Shown here piece after piece: positions 1-11,261 of a DNA stretch of 64,000 nt. The translations under genes were made by a program, and so were the position numbers. Source of the DNA: Tachypleus tridentatus (Eukaryota > Arthropoda > Merostomata > Xiphosura > Limulidae); assembly GCF_004210375.1 (NCBI RefSeq), contig NC_134834.1, forward strand, positions 9,360,922 to 9,424,921. The letters run 5' to 3'. A model generated the notes under the pieces. The model was not told the origin of the DNA. It did no database searches and saw nothing but the letters and a program-made list of their open reading frames with translations. Within the stretch, counting starts at the first letter, position 1. The number at the start of each line of letters is the position of its first letter.

Positions 1-1725
1 ATTAAGTAGTAAAGGTAACGTTTTTTATTCACTGTAGACATTTAATCAAGTTAAAACTAAGTAGTAAAGGTAACGTTCTTTATTCACTGTGAACATTTAA
101 TCAAGTTAAAACTAAGTAGTAAAGGTAACGTTCTTTATTCACTGTGAACATTTAATCAAGTTAAAACTAAGTAGTAAAGATAACGTTCTTTATTCACTGT
201 GGACCTTTAATCAAGTTAAAACTATGTAGTAAAGATAACGTTCTTTATTCACTGTAGACATTTAATCAAGTTAAAACTAAGTAGTAAACATAACGTTCTT
301 TATTCACTGTGGACATTTAATCAAGTTAAAACTAAGTAGTAAAGATAACGTTCTTTATCCACTGTGAACATTTAATCAAGTTAAAACTAAGTAGTAAAGG
401 TAACGTTGTTTTTTCACTGTGAACATTTAATCAAGTTAAAACTAAGTAGTAAAGGTAACGTTCTTTATTCACTGTGGACATTTAATCAAGTTAAAACTAA
501 GTAGTAAAGACAACGTTCTTTATTCACTGTGAGCATTTAATCAAGTTAAAACTAAGTAGTAAAGATAACGTTCTTTATCCACTGTGAACATTTAATCAAG
601 TTAAAACTAAGTAGTAAAGGTAACGTTCTTTATTCACTGTGGACATTTAATCAAGTTAAAACAGAGTAGTAAAGTTAACGTTTTTATTCATTGTGAACAT
701 TTAATCAAGTTAAAACTAAGTAGTAAAGGTAACGTTCTTTATCCACTGTGAACATTTAATCAAGTTAAAACTAAGTAGCAAAGACAACGTTTTTTATTCA
801 CTTGAGCATTTAATCAAGTTAAAACTAAGTAGTAAAGGTAACGATCTTTATTCACTGTGGACATTTAATCAAGTTAAAACAGAATAGTAAAGGTAACGTT
901 CTTTATTCACTGTAGACATTTAAACAAGTTAAAACTAAGTAGTAAAGATAACGTTCTTTATTCACTGTGAACATTTAATCAAGTTAAAACTAAGTAGTAA
1001 AGGTAACGATTTTTATTCACTGTAAACATTTAATCAAGTTAAAACTAAGTAGTAAAGGTAACGTTCTTTATTCACTGTGAACATTTAATCAAGTTAAAAC
1101 TAAGTAGTAAAGGTAACGTTCTTTATTCACTGTGGACATTTAATCAAGTTAAAACTAAGTAGTAAAGATAACGTTCTTTATTCACTGTGAACATTTAATC
1201 AAGTTAAAACTAAGTAGTAAAGACAACGTTCTTTATTCACTTGAGCATTTAATCAAGTTAAAACTAAGTAGTAAAGGTAACGATCTTTATTCACTGTGGA
1301 CATTTAATGAAGTTAAAACTAAGTAGTAAAGGTAACGTTCTTTATTCACTGTGGACATTTAATCAAGTTAAAACTAAGTAGTAAAGGTAACGTTTTTTAT
1401 TCACTGTGGACATTAAATCAAGTTAAAACTAAGTAGTAAAGGTAACGATTTTTATTCACTGTGGACATTTAATCAAGTTAAAACTAAGTAGTAAAGGTAA
1501 CGTTTTTTATTCACTGTGGACATTAAATCAAGTTAAAACTAAGTAGTAAAGGTAACGATTTTTATTCACTGTGGACATTTAATCAAGTTAAAACTAAGTA
1601 GTAAAGGTAACGTTCTTTATTCACTGTGGACATTTAATCAAGTTAAAACTAAGTAGTAAAGGTAACGATCTTTATTCACTGTGGACATTTAATCAAGTTA
1701 AAACTAAGTAGTCAAGGTAACGTTT
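1..1725. repeat. 55-bp tandem array (about 31 copies), runs off the left edge
   Basis: A unit starting AAGTAGTAAAGGTAACG and ending TCAAGTTAAAACT recurs every 55 bp from the first base to about 1725, where it breaks in GTCAAGGTAACGTTTCAATC. Copies differ by scattered substitutions (for example GGTAACG/GATAACG/GACAACG and GTGAACA/GTGGACA/GTAGACA) and a few single-base indels. One pair of neighbouring variants recurs at about 1381-1560, indicating local block duplication. No coding potential is seen. The left boundary lies outside the window. Confidence 0.97.
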
Positions 1726-2859
1726 CAATCCTTTAAGATGGGTTCAAACGAAAACCAAAACTTAGATAAACCTACACTGAGCTGCTCCTGTTCACAAACA
1801 TCAGTTTCTTACTGCACAATATACCAAGTATAGAGGGCACTAGTAACGCAGCCTTAAGAAGTAGCGTTTCTGAGAAGAAAAGTGTCGAATGAAGTTACTT
1901 GTTATATATATATATATATATTGTATTTTACAAACCGTTTTTGTAGTCGCTTCTAGTGGCTTTTGCGAGCGAAAAGAGTCATTACATGTACATTCTGGGT
2001 TTGTTCCCTGAATAACTGGTTGTCGTTAGAACTAAATACGAAGGAACGCCCTCAGTTGCTTCTCTAAACTAAATATAGAACCGACTCGAGCAGAGAACAC
2101 TCCACGCCATTATCTTGGGAGTTTCGTACGTCTCTCTCGCAGTAGTGTTTATTCTCGTGGTTTTGTTTCACTAAATCTCGTGTCACGTGTACAAATAAAA
2201 TTTACCGATTGAAACAGACATCGTTTATGGAGCAAAACAAAATATCGTTTGCAGCTTATAAGTGTGAAAAATTCACACACACCATTCCACAGGAGGATAG
2301 CTATTGTTTTTCAGACGAAAAACTTGTGTGTGAAAATCTCATGGTGTTAGCCATTATAGTGTCTATTTATTATCGTTCCGAAGTTTAAAAAATAAGTGTA
2401 TATTTTGTGTTCGCCATTTCAGAATATTCTGTACCATTCTGATACCCAGAAGTTTAAGAAATAGTTTCCTGTTTTCGTTATTTCAGACGTTTTCTGTTAT
2501 TCAGATATCCATATGGGCCGATGTTCTGTGGTATTGGCAACAAATTGATGTCAAGAAAAAATAGAGAACTATATTGAACTGCGGAGGAAGATCCACGACA
2601 AGTTTCAGTTAACTCTGATATCGAGCTTTTCCTGTTTCTAAACACTGCGATACAAGAATATATGATATTAACCAAACAGGACAGTATCGAGATGGTGTAG
2701 CAGAGAAGTCGATTTTCTATCAAGAGACAGAGAATGTATCCAACTATAAATTGGAATACAAGAAATAAACATATTTTTTTACCTTGGTTGTATCACTGTA
2801 TAAAAGTGTTTCTTCTTTGGCCCTTATGTGCCTCTGTAGAGAGCTAAGAAGCTGTCGCC
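1726..2859. other. Unique sequence upstream of the innexin gene
   Basis: No gene is seen. The stretch holds an AT-dinucleotide run (1903-1921) and a short perfect hairpin, GTGTGAA-AAA-TTCACAC, at 2262-2278. A possible splice acceptor, CTCTGTAG, ends at 2839, 20 bp before the innexin start. The gene may therefore have an upstream 5' UTR exon here, but I cannot identify its donor or a promoter. Confidence 0.5.
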
Positions 2860-3951
2860 ATGTTAGATGTCATTCGGAGCTTGAAGAGCTTACTGAAGAC
2901 AAGCCGAGTGAGGATAGACAACACTGTATTTCGACTCCATTACACTGTTACTGTGATTGTATTGTTAATGTTCACCATTCTAGTATCTATGAAACAATAT
3001 GTTGGAGATCCCATCGACTGTCTGAGAAGCCGGGAAATAACGGATTCCTATGTGAACACATACTGTTGGATTCACACCACTTTTACAATGCCCAACGCCT
3101 ATAACAAGAAGGTGGGGAAGGAAATTCCCTATCCAGGAATCGGTTCCAATACTGACTCCATGGAGGAACTGAAGTACCACAAGTACTACCAGTGGGTGTG
3201 TTTCATGCTGTTCTTCCAGGCCGCCCTCTTCTACATTCCACGCTGGCTATGGAAGCTGTGGGAAGGAGGAAAAATCCAGGCTCTGATGATGGATCTGGAC
3301 GTCGGGATGTGTGGAGAGACAGAAAAGAAACAAAAGAAGAGACTGTTGGTTGACTATCTGGCCTCCAGCCAGGGCCACCACGACTGGTATGCTGCCCGTT
3401 ACTTCATCTGTGAAACTCTGGCCTTCGCCAATGTTGTCGGTCAGATGTTTCTCATGGACAAGTTTTTTGATGGCGAGTTTCTGACTTATGGTCTGGACGT
3501 GATCCGGTTCTCCGAGATGGATCAAGAAGACCGGATAGATCCCATGATCCGGATTTTTCCTCGCGTGGCTAAGTGTAAACTGTTTAAATATGGTGCTTCT
3601 GGTAACTTGGAAACTCATGATGCTCTGTGTCTGCTTCCTCTGAACATCGTGAACGAGAAGGTTTACATTGCCTTGTGGTTCTGGTTCATCGTCCTGGCTG
3701 CACTCACCGGTATGGTGCTGGTGTGTCGAACAATTCTGGTCGCCTTTCCTCCTGTGAGGGTTTACTATCTCAATCTCCGCTTCCGGACTGTCCACCTGGA
3801 CCACCTACACAATGTGATCCGAAGGGGATCACTAGGAGACTGGTTCCTAATTTACATGCTTGGTCAGAACGTTGATCCTACGATATTTAAGGAGATTGTA
3901 GCAGATATGGCCAATCGCTTAACGACGGCTCCTAAGGAATCAACGGCATAG
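2860..3951 (+). CDS. Inx2: Innexin, Inx2-like gap-junction subunit
   Basis: A 363-residue uninterrupted ORF with all innexin hallmarks. Innexins are four-pass membrane proteins that oligomerise into hemichannels and gap junctions. The N-terminus is cytoplasmic; TM1 spans about residues 28-46. The first extracellular loop has its two cysteines at 54 (in GDPIDC) and 69 (in YCWIHTTFTMP). The signature YYQWV is at 109-113 at the start of TM2, TM3 is near 181-200, the second loop has cysteines at 239 and 257, and TM4 is near 270-290. From memory, motifs such as GDPIDC, YHKYYQWVCF, LPLNIVNEK and LWFWFI match insect Innexin-2 most closely, and the length is typical (about 360-370). The ATG has a good context (GTCGCCATG). 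The coding region has no intron here. The C-terminal tail ends APKESTA. Orthology to Inx2 rather than a paralogue is inferred from memory. Confidence 0.97.
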   Translation: MLDVIRSLKSLLKTSRVRIDNTVFRLHYTVTVIVLLMFTILVSMKQYVGDPIDCLRSREITDSYVNTYCWIHTTFTMPNAYNKKVGKEIPYPGIGSNTDSMEELKYHKYYQWVCFMLFFQAALFYIPRWLWKLWEGGKIQALMMDLDVGMCGETEKKQKKRLLVDYLASSQGHHDWYAARYFICETLAFANVVGQMFLMDKFFDGEFLTYGLDVIRFSEMDQEDRIDPMIRIFPRVAKCKLFKYGASGNLETHDALCLLPLNIVNEKVYIALWFWFIVLAALTGMVLVCRTILVAFPPVRVYYLNLRFRTVHLDHLHNVIRRGSLGDWFLIYMLGQNVDPTIFKEIVADMANRLTTAPKESTA

Positions 3952-4273
3952 CCACAAGTCCGTAAACGTTTTTTGGAGTTTAATTTGATATATAAGATAA
4001 TTTTTATTTCAATAGAGAGTGTTATAAATAGACTTTTACTGTACTCCTGCATTTGTTGTACTATTCGTCTAAGATTTACATATTTGAGGTTTCTTAGTCT
4101 GTTTGTTATCAATTGAATTAAACAAAAACTAAATAATTTTTGTTTTAAAGTTAGTGAGTGTTTGAATTAGACAACAGAGGGAGCTGTGTTAACCAATCAA
4201 ATCACTAAACAAATATGACAAACTTGTTTGTAATATCACGTTTTCTGACTCGGACACCAGAAGAAAGGTCAGT
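3952..4273. other. Innexin 3' flank with candidate poly(A) signal
   Basis: AT-rich sequence after the innexin stop codon. The best candidate polyadenylation hexamer is ATTAAA at 4117-4122; no canonical AATAAA is seen before the next repeat. A transcript end near 4140 is plausible but unproven. Confidence 0.35.
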
Positions 4274-4935
4274 GTTTGTTTGAAGCTAAGCACAAATCTA
4301 CAAAAGCGGCTGGCTATTTGTGCTAAGCTAAGCACAAATCTACAAAAGAGGCTGGCTATGTGTGCTAAGCTAAGCACAAATCTACAAAAGAGGCTGGCTA
4401 TGTGTGCTAAGCTAAGCACAAATCTACAAAAGCGGCTGGCTATGTGTGCTAAGCTAAGCACAAATCTACAAAAGCGGCTGGCTATTTGTGCTAAGCTAAG
4501 CACAAATCTACAAAAGAGGCTGGCTATGTGTGCTAAGCTAAGCACAAATCTACAAAAGAGGCTGGCTATGTGTGCTAAGCTAAGCACAACTCTACAAAAG
4601 AGGCTGGCTATGTGTGCTAAGCTAAGCACAAATCTACAAAAGAGGCTGGCTATGTGTGCTAAGCTAAGCACAAATCTACAAAAGAGGCTGGCTATTTGTG
4701 CTAAGCTAAGCACAAATCTACAAAAGCGGCTGGCTATGTGTGCTAAGCTAAGCACAACTCTACAAAAGAGGCTGGCTATGTGTGCTAAGCTAAGCACAAA
4801 TCTACAAAAGCGGCTGGCTATGTGTGCTAAGCTAAGCACAAATCTACAAAAGAGGCTGGCTATGTGTGCTCTGCCAACCATGAGTATCGAAAACGCCTTC
4901 TAGCGTCGTAACTCCACAGACACAGCAATGTTCTA
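4274..4935 (-). mobile_element. SINE (second family) split by an internal 42-bp expansion
   Basis: The left flank GTTTGTTTGAAGC and the right flank (from 4871, CTGCCAACCATGAGTATCGA and onwards) correspond to the two ends of the second SINE family. An unexpanded relative at 22412-22530 reads ..AAGTACAAAGCTTCAC..CTATCTGTGCTCTGC..GGGTATCGAAACCC. In the copy here the segment between the tail and the tRNA-like head has been multiplied 14 times. The element reads on the minus strand, with its tRNA-like head at the right. Confidence 0.75.
4283..4870. repeat. 42-bp minisatellite, exactly 14 units, inside a SINE
   Basis: The unit starts AAGCTAAGCACAAATCTAC and ends GGCTATGTGTGCT; 14 units of 42 bp fill 588 bp without an indel. 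Variable sites are few: AAAGAGG/AAAGCGG, TATGTG/TATTTG, AAATC/AACTC. Because 42 is a multiple of three, long frames stay open on both strands (14-residue periods AKLSTNLQKRLAMC on plus and LAHIASLFCRFVLS on minus). These have no flanking gene structure and I do not consider them genes. Confidence 0.97.
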
Positions 4936-5000
4936 CTGTGTGGAGAGTAGAGAGGACGAACAATAAAGAATAAGACGAATGGCACGTGCGTGAAAGGTTT

Positions 5001-5269
5001 GTTTGTTTTGGAATTTCGCACAAAGCTACTCGAGGGCTATCTGTGCTAGCCGTCCCTAATTTAGCAGTGTAAGACTAGAGGGAAGGCAGCTAGTCATCAC
5101 CACCCACCGCCAACTCTTGGGCTACTCTTTTACCAACGAATAGTGGGATTGACCGTCACATTATACGCCCCCACGCCTGGGAGGGCGAGCATGTTTAGCG
5201 CGACGCGGGCGCGAACCCGCGACCCTCGGATTACGAGTCGCACGCCTTACGCGCTAGGCCATGCCGGGC
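5001..5269 (-). mobile_element. tRNA-derived SINE, family 1, with perfect target duplication
   Basis: Tail GTTTGTTTTGGAATTTCGC at the left, conserved core (TAGCAGTGTAAGACTAGAGG; CCAACTCTTGGGCTACTC), tRNA-like head at the right (minus-strand B-box region GGGTTCGCG). A perfect 13-bp direct repeat, GCGTGAAAGGTTT, lies at 4988-5000 and 5270-5282 and is the target-site duplication. The head carries GC-rich changes near its A box. Family 1 heads in this window show a loop CTCGTAA (anticodon CGT), which suggests descent from tRNA-Thr. Confidence 0.93.
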
Positions 5270-5313
5270 GCGTGAAAGGTTTTCTCGGTTGCGACTGTTA
5301 GGACAAGTACGGG

Positions 5314-5530
5314 CAGAAAGTGCTGGAGTAATGTAAAAATGGGTTACTTAGTTCATTCCTATCACGACTATTCTGGATATTTCACAGAAAGTGCTGGAGT
5401 AATGTAAAAATGGGTTACTTAGTTCATTCCTATCACGACTATTCTGGATATTTCACAGAAAGTGCTGAAGTAATGTAAAAATGGGTTACTTAGTTCATTC
5501 CTATCACGACTATTCTGGGTATTTCACAGA
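5314..5530. repeat. 71-bp tandem repeat, 3 copies
   Basis: Units start at 5314, 5385 and 5456 with CAGAAAGTGCTGGAGTAATG and are nearly identical (one GGAG/GAAG change and one GGATATT/GGGTATT change). Near identity indicates recent origin. Confidence 0.95.
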
Positions 5531-5570
5531 ATATCTTGGTTTGTCTGACATCGCAATATCCAAAATCTGT

Positions 5571-5967
5571 ATATCAGCGTACACTTCTAACCGTATAAAG
5601 TGTATCAGCGTACACTTCTAACCGTATAAAGTGTATCAACGTACAGTTCCAACCGTATAAAGTGTATCAACGTACACTTCTAACCGTATAAAGTGTATCA
5701 ACGTACAGTTCCAACCGTATAAAGTGTATCAACGTACAGTTCCAACCGTATAAAGTGTATCAACGTACACTTCTAACCGTATAAAGTGTATCAACGTACA
5801 CTTCTAACCGTATAAAGTGTATCAACGTACAGTTCCAACCGTATAAAGTGTATCAACGTACAGTTCCAACCGTATAAAGTGTATCAACGTACACTTCTAA
5901 CCGTATAAAGTGTATCAACGTACACTTCTAACCGTATAAAGTGTATCAACGTACAGTTCCAACCGTA
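5571..5967. repeat. 31-bp tandem repeat, about 13 copies
   Basis: The unit begins GTATCAACGTACA and ends CCGTATAAAGT. Two alternating subtypes (ACACTTCTAACC and ACAGTTCCAACC) occur in a patterned order (paired blocks), suggesting expansion of multi-unit blocks. Confidence 0.95.
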
Positions 5968-6148
5968 AGCTCTTTTAATCAACAACGTAGAAACCGACTA
6001 TTTTTTGCAACAATTGATATGTTCGTGTAATGGGTATTGTTATAGCAAACACATACCATCCAGTGACTCAGCTTATAACACTACAAATCGACTTCCAATA
6101 CTCCTGAAGTAAACAGCACAGAAAGCCAATTGTAAAGTACCTTTGTTC

Positions 6149-6287
6149 GTGTAAAATTAAATATGACGTTTCACTTAAGTGTAAAATTAAATGTGACGTT
6201 TCACTTAAGTGTAAAATTAAATATGATTTTTTACTTAAATATAAAATTAAATATGAATTTTTACCTAAATGTAAAATTAAATACGAC
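6149..6287. repeat. 30-bp tandem repeat, about 5 degenerate copies
   Basis: GTGTAAAATTAAATATGACG recurs every 30 bp from 6149. Later copies drift (ATGATTTTTTAC, ATGAATTTTTAC). Confidence 0.85.
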
Positions 6288-8410
6288 TGGTAAATAGGGT
6301 AAATTGACTCCTACCTAACTTTGACAGTTACAGAACATCTGTATTTTAGGGTAATGGGCTTGTAATTTATACGCCACGTTGTTCCAAATGGTTGGATTTC
6401 ATAAGCGATAAGTTTGTGCTCACAACACTGAATGTTAAGAACTGACGAAACAAAATGTGTGACGTCACTCGTTTTATATGTAAGATACCCATAATCTCCC
6501 AATAATAATTAGCAGGATTAATTGATGGTATTTTAAAACAAATCCTCAGATTCCTTCCTCATGTACTTCGTAAGTCTGGCTCAAATGTTGTAGTTCAAAG
6601 CAAACAAACAATATACGCCTAACTTTGCTAACCTGAAACCCAAATGTTTGTTTATTTCATTGTCTTTAATGCTCAGAAAATGAATCAAATATGAAAAACA
6701 GAGTCGGCACAAGGCACCGCAGGAAGGAATGTTTATCAGAAAGCTTTGATAAACGATATTAAACCTTTTGTACAATACAATTTACTGAATAACTTCAAAT
6801 GTTATGACTTATTTTTTAGTCGTTGAAATGGTCACTAATGACTCTTAAACTTACATTTTGCCAAGTGTTTCAAACAAGTTTGTAACTTTATAAGTTTCGG
6901 TACTCACCGTAAATATACGTAAATAATTATTCAGGCTGAACGTCTATAACTTTCAAATGATGAACTAGGCCGTTAGAGGGCAATACCCATCATCAACTTT
7001 TGTATGGTCAAATATTGGGGTTTGACTGTCACCTTTATAACGCACAATCACTGCAGGTCTTTTGTTGGGAGACAACGGGACTCAAACACTGGATCATGCT
7101 GGGCTCGTTTTAATTAACACTTCAATTCACTTTCTTTTACTTAATGTTTTGGATTAAGACAAAGAAAGGTATTCAGTTCTATGACACAGAGGTTACATAT
7201 TTCATGTGACTTCCTTTAAATGTCACCAGAAGCACAGTGTTTAGTGTCTGAGGAGTTAAAAGAATTTCGTGTTCGAAGCTCTCGCCGGACACAAAGCGGA
7301 TTATGAAGCTTTTCACCACGACAAAACTTGTTTTATGTATTAATTAAGGTCATCAGCCAAAATGTTGGACATAAAATGAAGCAGAATATTTTTTTTTAGG
7401 ATAACAATAATGCCGTCCAAAGCACGGCCAGATGACGTCAGACACCGAGAACAATAATGCATTATGGGGGAAAATTTTCATTTTACCAATTTCAGAACGT
7501 CAGGAAAAAAAACAATAAAAAATAATTTCAAGTGTTGTCTAGCTCCACATACACTTCACATATTTCAGAATATTCATTCTATTTATCGTCTATACAATAG
7601 CTACATGGGTCATCCAGACTGGGGTCCAGACTGGGAGGTGTCGGTAAATATTCGTGTTAAGTACATAAAATACATATTATTGTCTAAGTACTCAGCCTTT
7701 GGGGGGTGATAGTTCTGAGGTATCTCAGGAAACCTTACAATAAAGTTTAATAAACATCTAGGAAACATTAGCGATAGCTTATCGATCAAGTAATTTCAAA
7801 GTACTGTTTATTACTCATGTCACTTCACATACATAGACTTGTGTATCCCTACGCATTGTAGGCCGAGAACAGAATGGCTGCTTTTGACTTCCGTGAATGA
7901 ATGGCTAATATTTGTAATTTTTACACCGATTAGAAAGACGATTATAAGACCTTCGTGTGTTGATCCGAAAGAAAGCTCGTAGTTGCTTATATTTCCGTAT
8001 TATAAAAATACATAAACTTTTGTAGAAGTGATGATGAAAATATGGGATTATTTCTTTTCTAGACGATACAAGTACTTGACCAAATCCTATTTTTAGACAT
8101 CCTTTACAACTGACATTAACAAAAAATCGGTTTATCAAAACCAAACACACTCAAATTGATGTTTATAGAAAGAAGAAAAAAAATGTTTTTAAATATTATT
8201 TTGGACAGAACTACTTTCTTATTTACATGAAGAATATACTGTTTTCCTTACCTTGTAGTGCGAAGATGGTACATTATAGTCGAATTTAGCTGAGAAAGAT
8301 AAGGAAAACACAGAACAGTTAGTTTTAAAATGTTCTGAAAGTTATAAATATATCTGTTCTCTACGTGGGGAAGTTTCCTCTTAACATCAGATGCTAATAT
8401 AAGACGGTGT
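6288..8410. other. AT-rich unique sequence, no gene seen
   Basis: Only short frames without recognisable motifs. A CTCF-like string, CCGTTAGAGGGCAAT, is at 6970-6984 (see findings). I see no repeat or transposon. Confidence 0.5.
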
Positions 8411-8526
8411 GTGTTTTTCTTATAGCAAAGCCACATCGAGTATTCTGCTGAGTCCTCCGAGGTGAATCGAACTCCTGATGGTCGCGTGATAAATCCGTAG
8501 ACTTACCGCTCTACCAGCGGGGGACA
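8411..8526 (-). mobile_element. tRNA-derived SINE, family 2
   Basis: Left tail GTTTTTCTTATAGCAAAGCC, then a short body and a tRNA-like head whose minus strand contains an A-box-like string CTGGTAGAGCGG and a B-box-like GAGTTCGATTC. About 115 bp, much shorter than family 1. Confidence 0.75.
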
Positions 8527-9895
8527 TAAAACACGGAGGATGTAATAATGGTTTAAAACATACATTGTTTTTGTTGTTTTTTTAGGAAATACTAAGCTTA
8601 TATCACAATAGCTTTTAAAACTCCTGTTATTTACCCGTGGACCCAAAATTTATCACATCTTGCGAAGCTAAGAAAAGAAATATTCAGGTTTTATTTGTTT
8701 ATTTACTATTTTTACCTCTGTTTAGACAGAGATATGACCATCAAGCCAAGACTATTCGTCTTTCTTGACCTTTGCCTGTGGTCTTCTTTTGTCGTTCCTT
8801 CTCGATGACGTCAGTTAGGGTGCCTTAGAAAAATAGTGTAGCTCACGGTGAAAGTAGGCTTACCATCTGTTGTTTTCGTCTGTGTTTTAAATTCCACATT
8901 CTACTAAACGACTGCAGATGGCGCGCACACCGTTATGACGAATTGCTTTCGGTTGACTATAAATAGAACCTTTTTTGAGAGAACGAATCAGGTATCGATA
9001 AAGTCGTGCGAAGGTTTTTAATTTTTATTTTTTCCAAATTGTAATTTTTCGCACGGGCTCTAAATATCTAGGTTACCCAAACAGTCACCGCCACGAGCGG
9101 GGCGAAGAGAAACAAAATTTCTGAGCGCCCCCTGTTTATATCTGATCCCGAGCTTCGGCTTGAGGTCATATAGTTTTAAACCAAAACTTCTGCCACGTTC
9201 TCTCTCTCTGGACGCAGTTCTAGCTACGAGATTAGAAACCGTGAGTGCTTGAAACATAGTAAATATATTGTCACTGAATTAGTATTGTGATTTGTCAATA
9301 ATCAGTTTATTGGTGCGCACGTGCAACAAATGTGGAACCAGAAGAAAAAATCGAACCACTTAACGTGTGACTAAATACATGACTGTGATACTCAGATTAC
9401 ATAAAATACTTAAAGTTAATATCTGTCAGTTGAATTAAATACACAATGAACGAAAAGAACAATTACTTTTATTAAAATTCATACATTCATTTCTACCAAC
9501 AAACAATGGTACAAATCCCTCTACCAAAAATAACAACACGTTTTTACTTGCGAGAGAACGTTATTTATAAATAAACAGTAAGAAACACTCCTGTTTCGTA
9601 GGAATAAATACGTGAAGAGTCGTTTCCATGGGTTCAGCATGCTACGTTTGGATGGGATTGTTGTGAGGGGTTCGGGTTGCCACACTTCAGTGTAATTATT
9701 GTTGTCTGTTGCTATGGGTTCAGGTTGTTAGTTGCTATGGTTTTGACCACACGACTTAATATGAATGAAAAATATTTGCAAAAACATAAAAAAAAATAAA
9801 GCAGTAAGACTTGTCAGGCTTCACATGAAGCTATATCAAAACCACGTGTTTTGTAACCTAGGTACTCCAACTTCACGATGAATACTGTTCTCAGT
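8527..9895. other. Unique sequence, no gene seen
   Basis: No supported gene. CTCF-like strings lie at 8912-8926 (CTGCAGATGGCGCGC) and on the minus strand at 9122-9138 (TGAGCGCCCCCTGTTTA on plus). No clear repeat. Confidence 0.45.
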
Positions 9896-10156
9896 TTGTT
9901 TTGTTTTTGAATTTCGCGCAAAGCTACACGAGGGTTATCTGCGCTAGCCATCTCTAATTTAGCAGTGTAAGACTAGAGGGAAGGTAGGTAGTCATTACCA
10001 CCCACTACCAACTCTTGGGCTACCTTTTCATCAAAGAATAGTGGGATTGACCATTACATTATATCGCCCCTACGCCTGAAAGGGCGAGCATGTTTTGTGC
10101 GAATGGGATTGGAACCTGCGACCTTCAGATTACGCATCGAACGCCTTAACCTACCG
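9896..10156 (-). mobile_element. tRNA-derived SINE, family 1
   Basis: Tail (TTTGTTTTTGAATTTCGCGC), conserved core and a degraded tRNA-like head ending near ACCTACCGAGCC. Minus orientation. Target duplication not clear. Confidence 0.9.
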
Positions 10157-11024
10157 AGCCAATTGTTTTGAGACTGCTAATACTCGAAAATCGTGTTTTA
10201 TGATAGTCTGTTTCAAATATAAACACAGGTAGAAATAAATCACACCGTGAATGATTTACAGGCCCAAACAACATAACACATTCTTCATGATCGTAAGTTT
10301 AATAAAAAAAAAGTTTATTTAGTTGTTTCTACTTACAAGAAACAGACGTATGATCACGTGATAAACACCGGTGACGTAAAACACTAATTGTGTTCTGCTA
10401 TCGGTACACTTTGAACTATGTGACAATGTTTCTGGTCCACAAGGTTCTTTGTTTTCAAATTCTCTTTACAGAAACAAGAGAACATCGATTTATTTAGAAG
10501 AAGGGAGTGTCTTCCTTACGTATGACGTCAAAATGGCGCGAACATACACACGAACATATATATATATATAGAACAAAATGAAACACTAACTTATAGACCA
10601 TATGTTTGAGGTTCTACGCACAGTTTATTAAAATGCTAACTATTCATATGGCACTGTCAACAATACACCAGTACAAAACCAAATAATAAGAGATGGTATA
10701 TCTCAATGGATCCGTTTCCCTAATAACGTTAGTGGCGAGTTAGGACTAATTTCCGGGAACCGCCCCCTAGTTTTGGACAGAACACAAATGGCTCGTTATG
10801 TAGTTTGTTGTTTTTTTTCGTTAACAAAGCAACCTAACATGGATTAGTTATGTATTTAATTTCTTTAATTCACCAGAATTCGAATTTTATCAAATCACTT
10901 TTAATGTAGTTTACATTAAAACACCAAAACCATTCTTAATATACACGTTAAAACTCTGGTTAAAAGTTCAACTACCGTATGAACTTCAATATATATATAT
11001 ATATATATATACTTATATTTGAAT
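10157..11024. other. Unique sequence with AT microsatellites
   Basis: No gene is seen. (TA)n runs lie at 10555-10570 and 10989-11011, the second directly before a SINE. A CTCF-like string (AACCGCCCCCTAGTTTT, minus sense) is at 10758-10774. Confidence 0.45.
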
Positions 11025-11261
11025 AGCCCGCCATGGACAGGTAATTAGGGAGCTCGACTCGTACTCTTTCAGCCGTAGAGGCGTTATAATGTTAAAGTTA
11101 ATCCCACTATTCTTTAGTAATAGAGTAGCTCAAGAGTTGGCGGTGGATGGTGGTGACTAGCTGCCTTCCCTCCAGTCTTACACTGCTAAATTAGGGACGG
11201 CTAGTAAAGACAGCCCTCGTGTAGCTTTGCGCGAAATTCAAAAAAGACAAACAAACAAATA
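11025..11261 (+). mobile_element. tRNA-derived SINE, family 1, B-box deleted
   Basis: Head AGCCCGCCATGGACAGG followed by CTCGACTCGTA, then a direct jump to TTTCAGCCGTAGAGG. The segment with the B box (GGGTTCGAATCC in other copies) is missing. Core and tail (TAGCTTTGCGCGAAATTC, then A/C-rich end) are complete. Plus orientation. Confidence 0.88.

Noticed and set aside
1-1725. CRISPR-like array (also considered for the other tandem arrays)
   Set aside because: Units are directly adjacent with no unique spacers, and the context is eukaryotic.
3247-3804. 185-codon minus-strand frame
   Set aside because: Shadow of the innexin coding sequence; the plus strand encodes a clear innexin.
4189-4903. 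Open frames of 207 and 230 codons on opposite strands
   Set aside because: Produced by the 42-bp period (a multiple of three) of the SINE-derived array.
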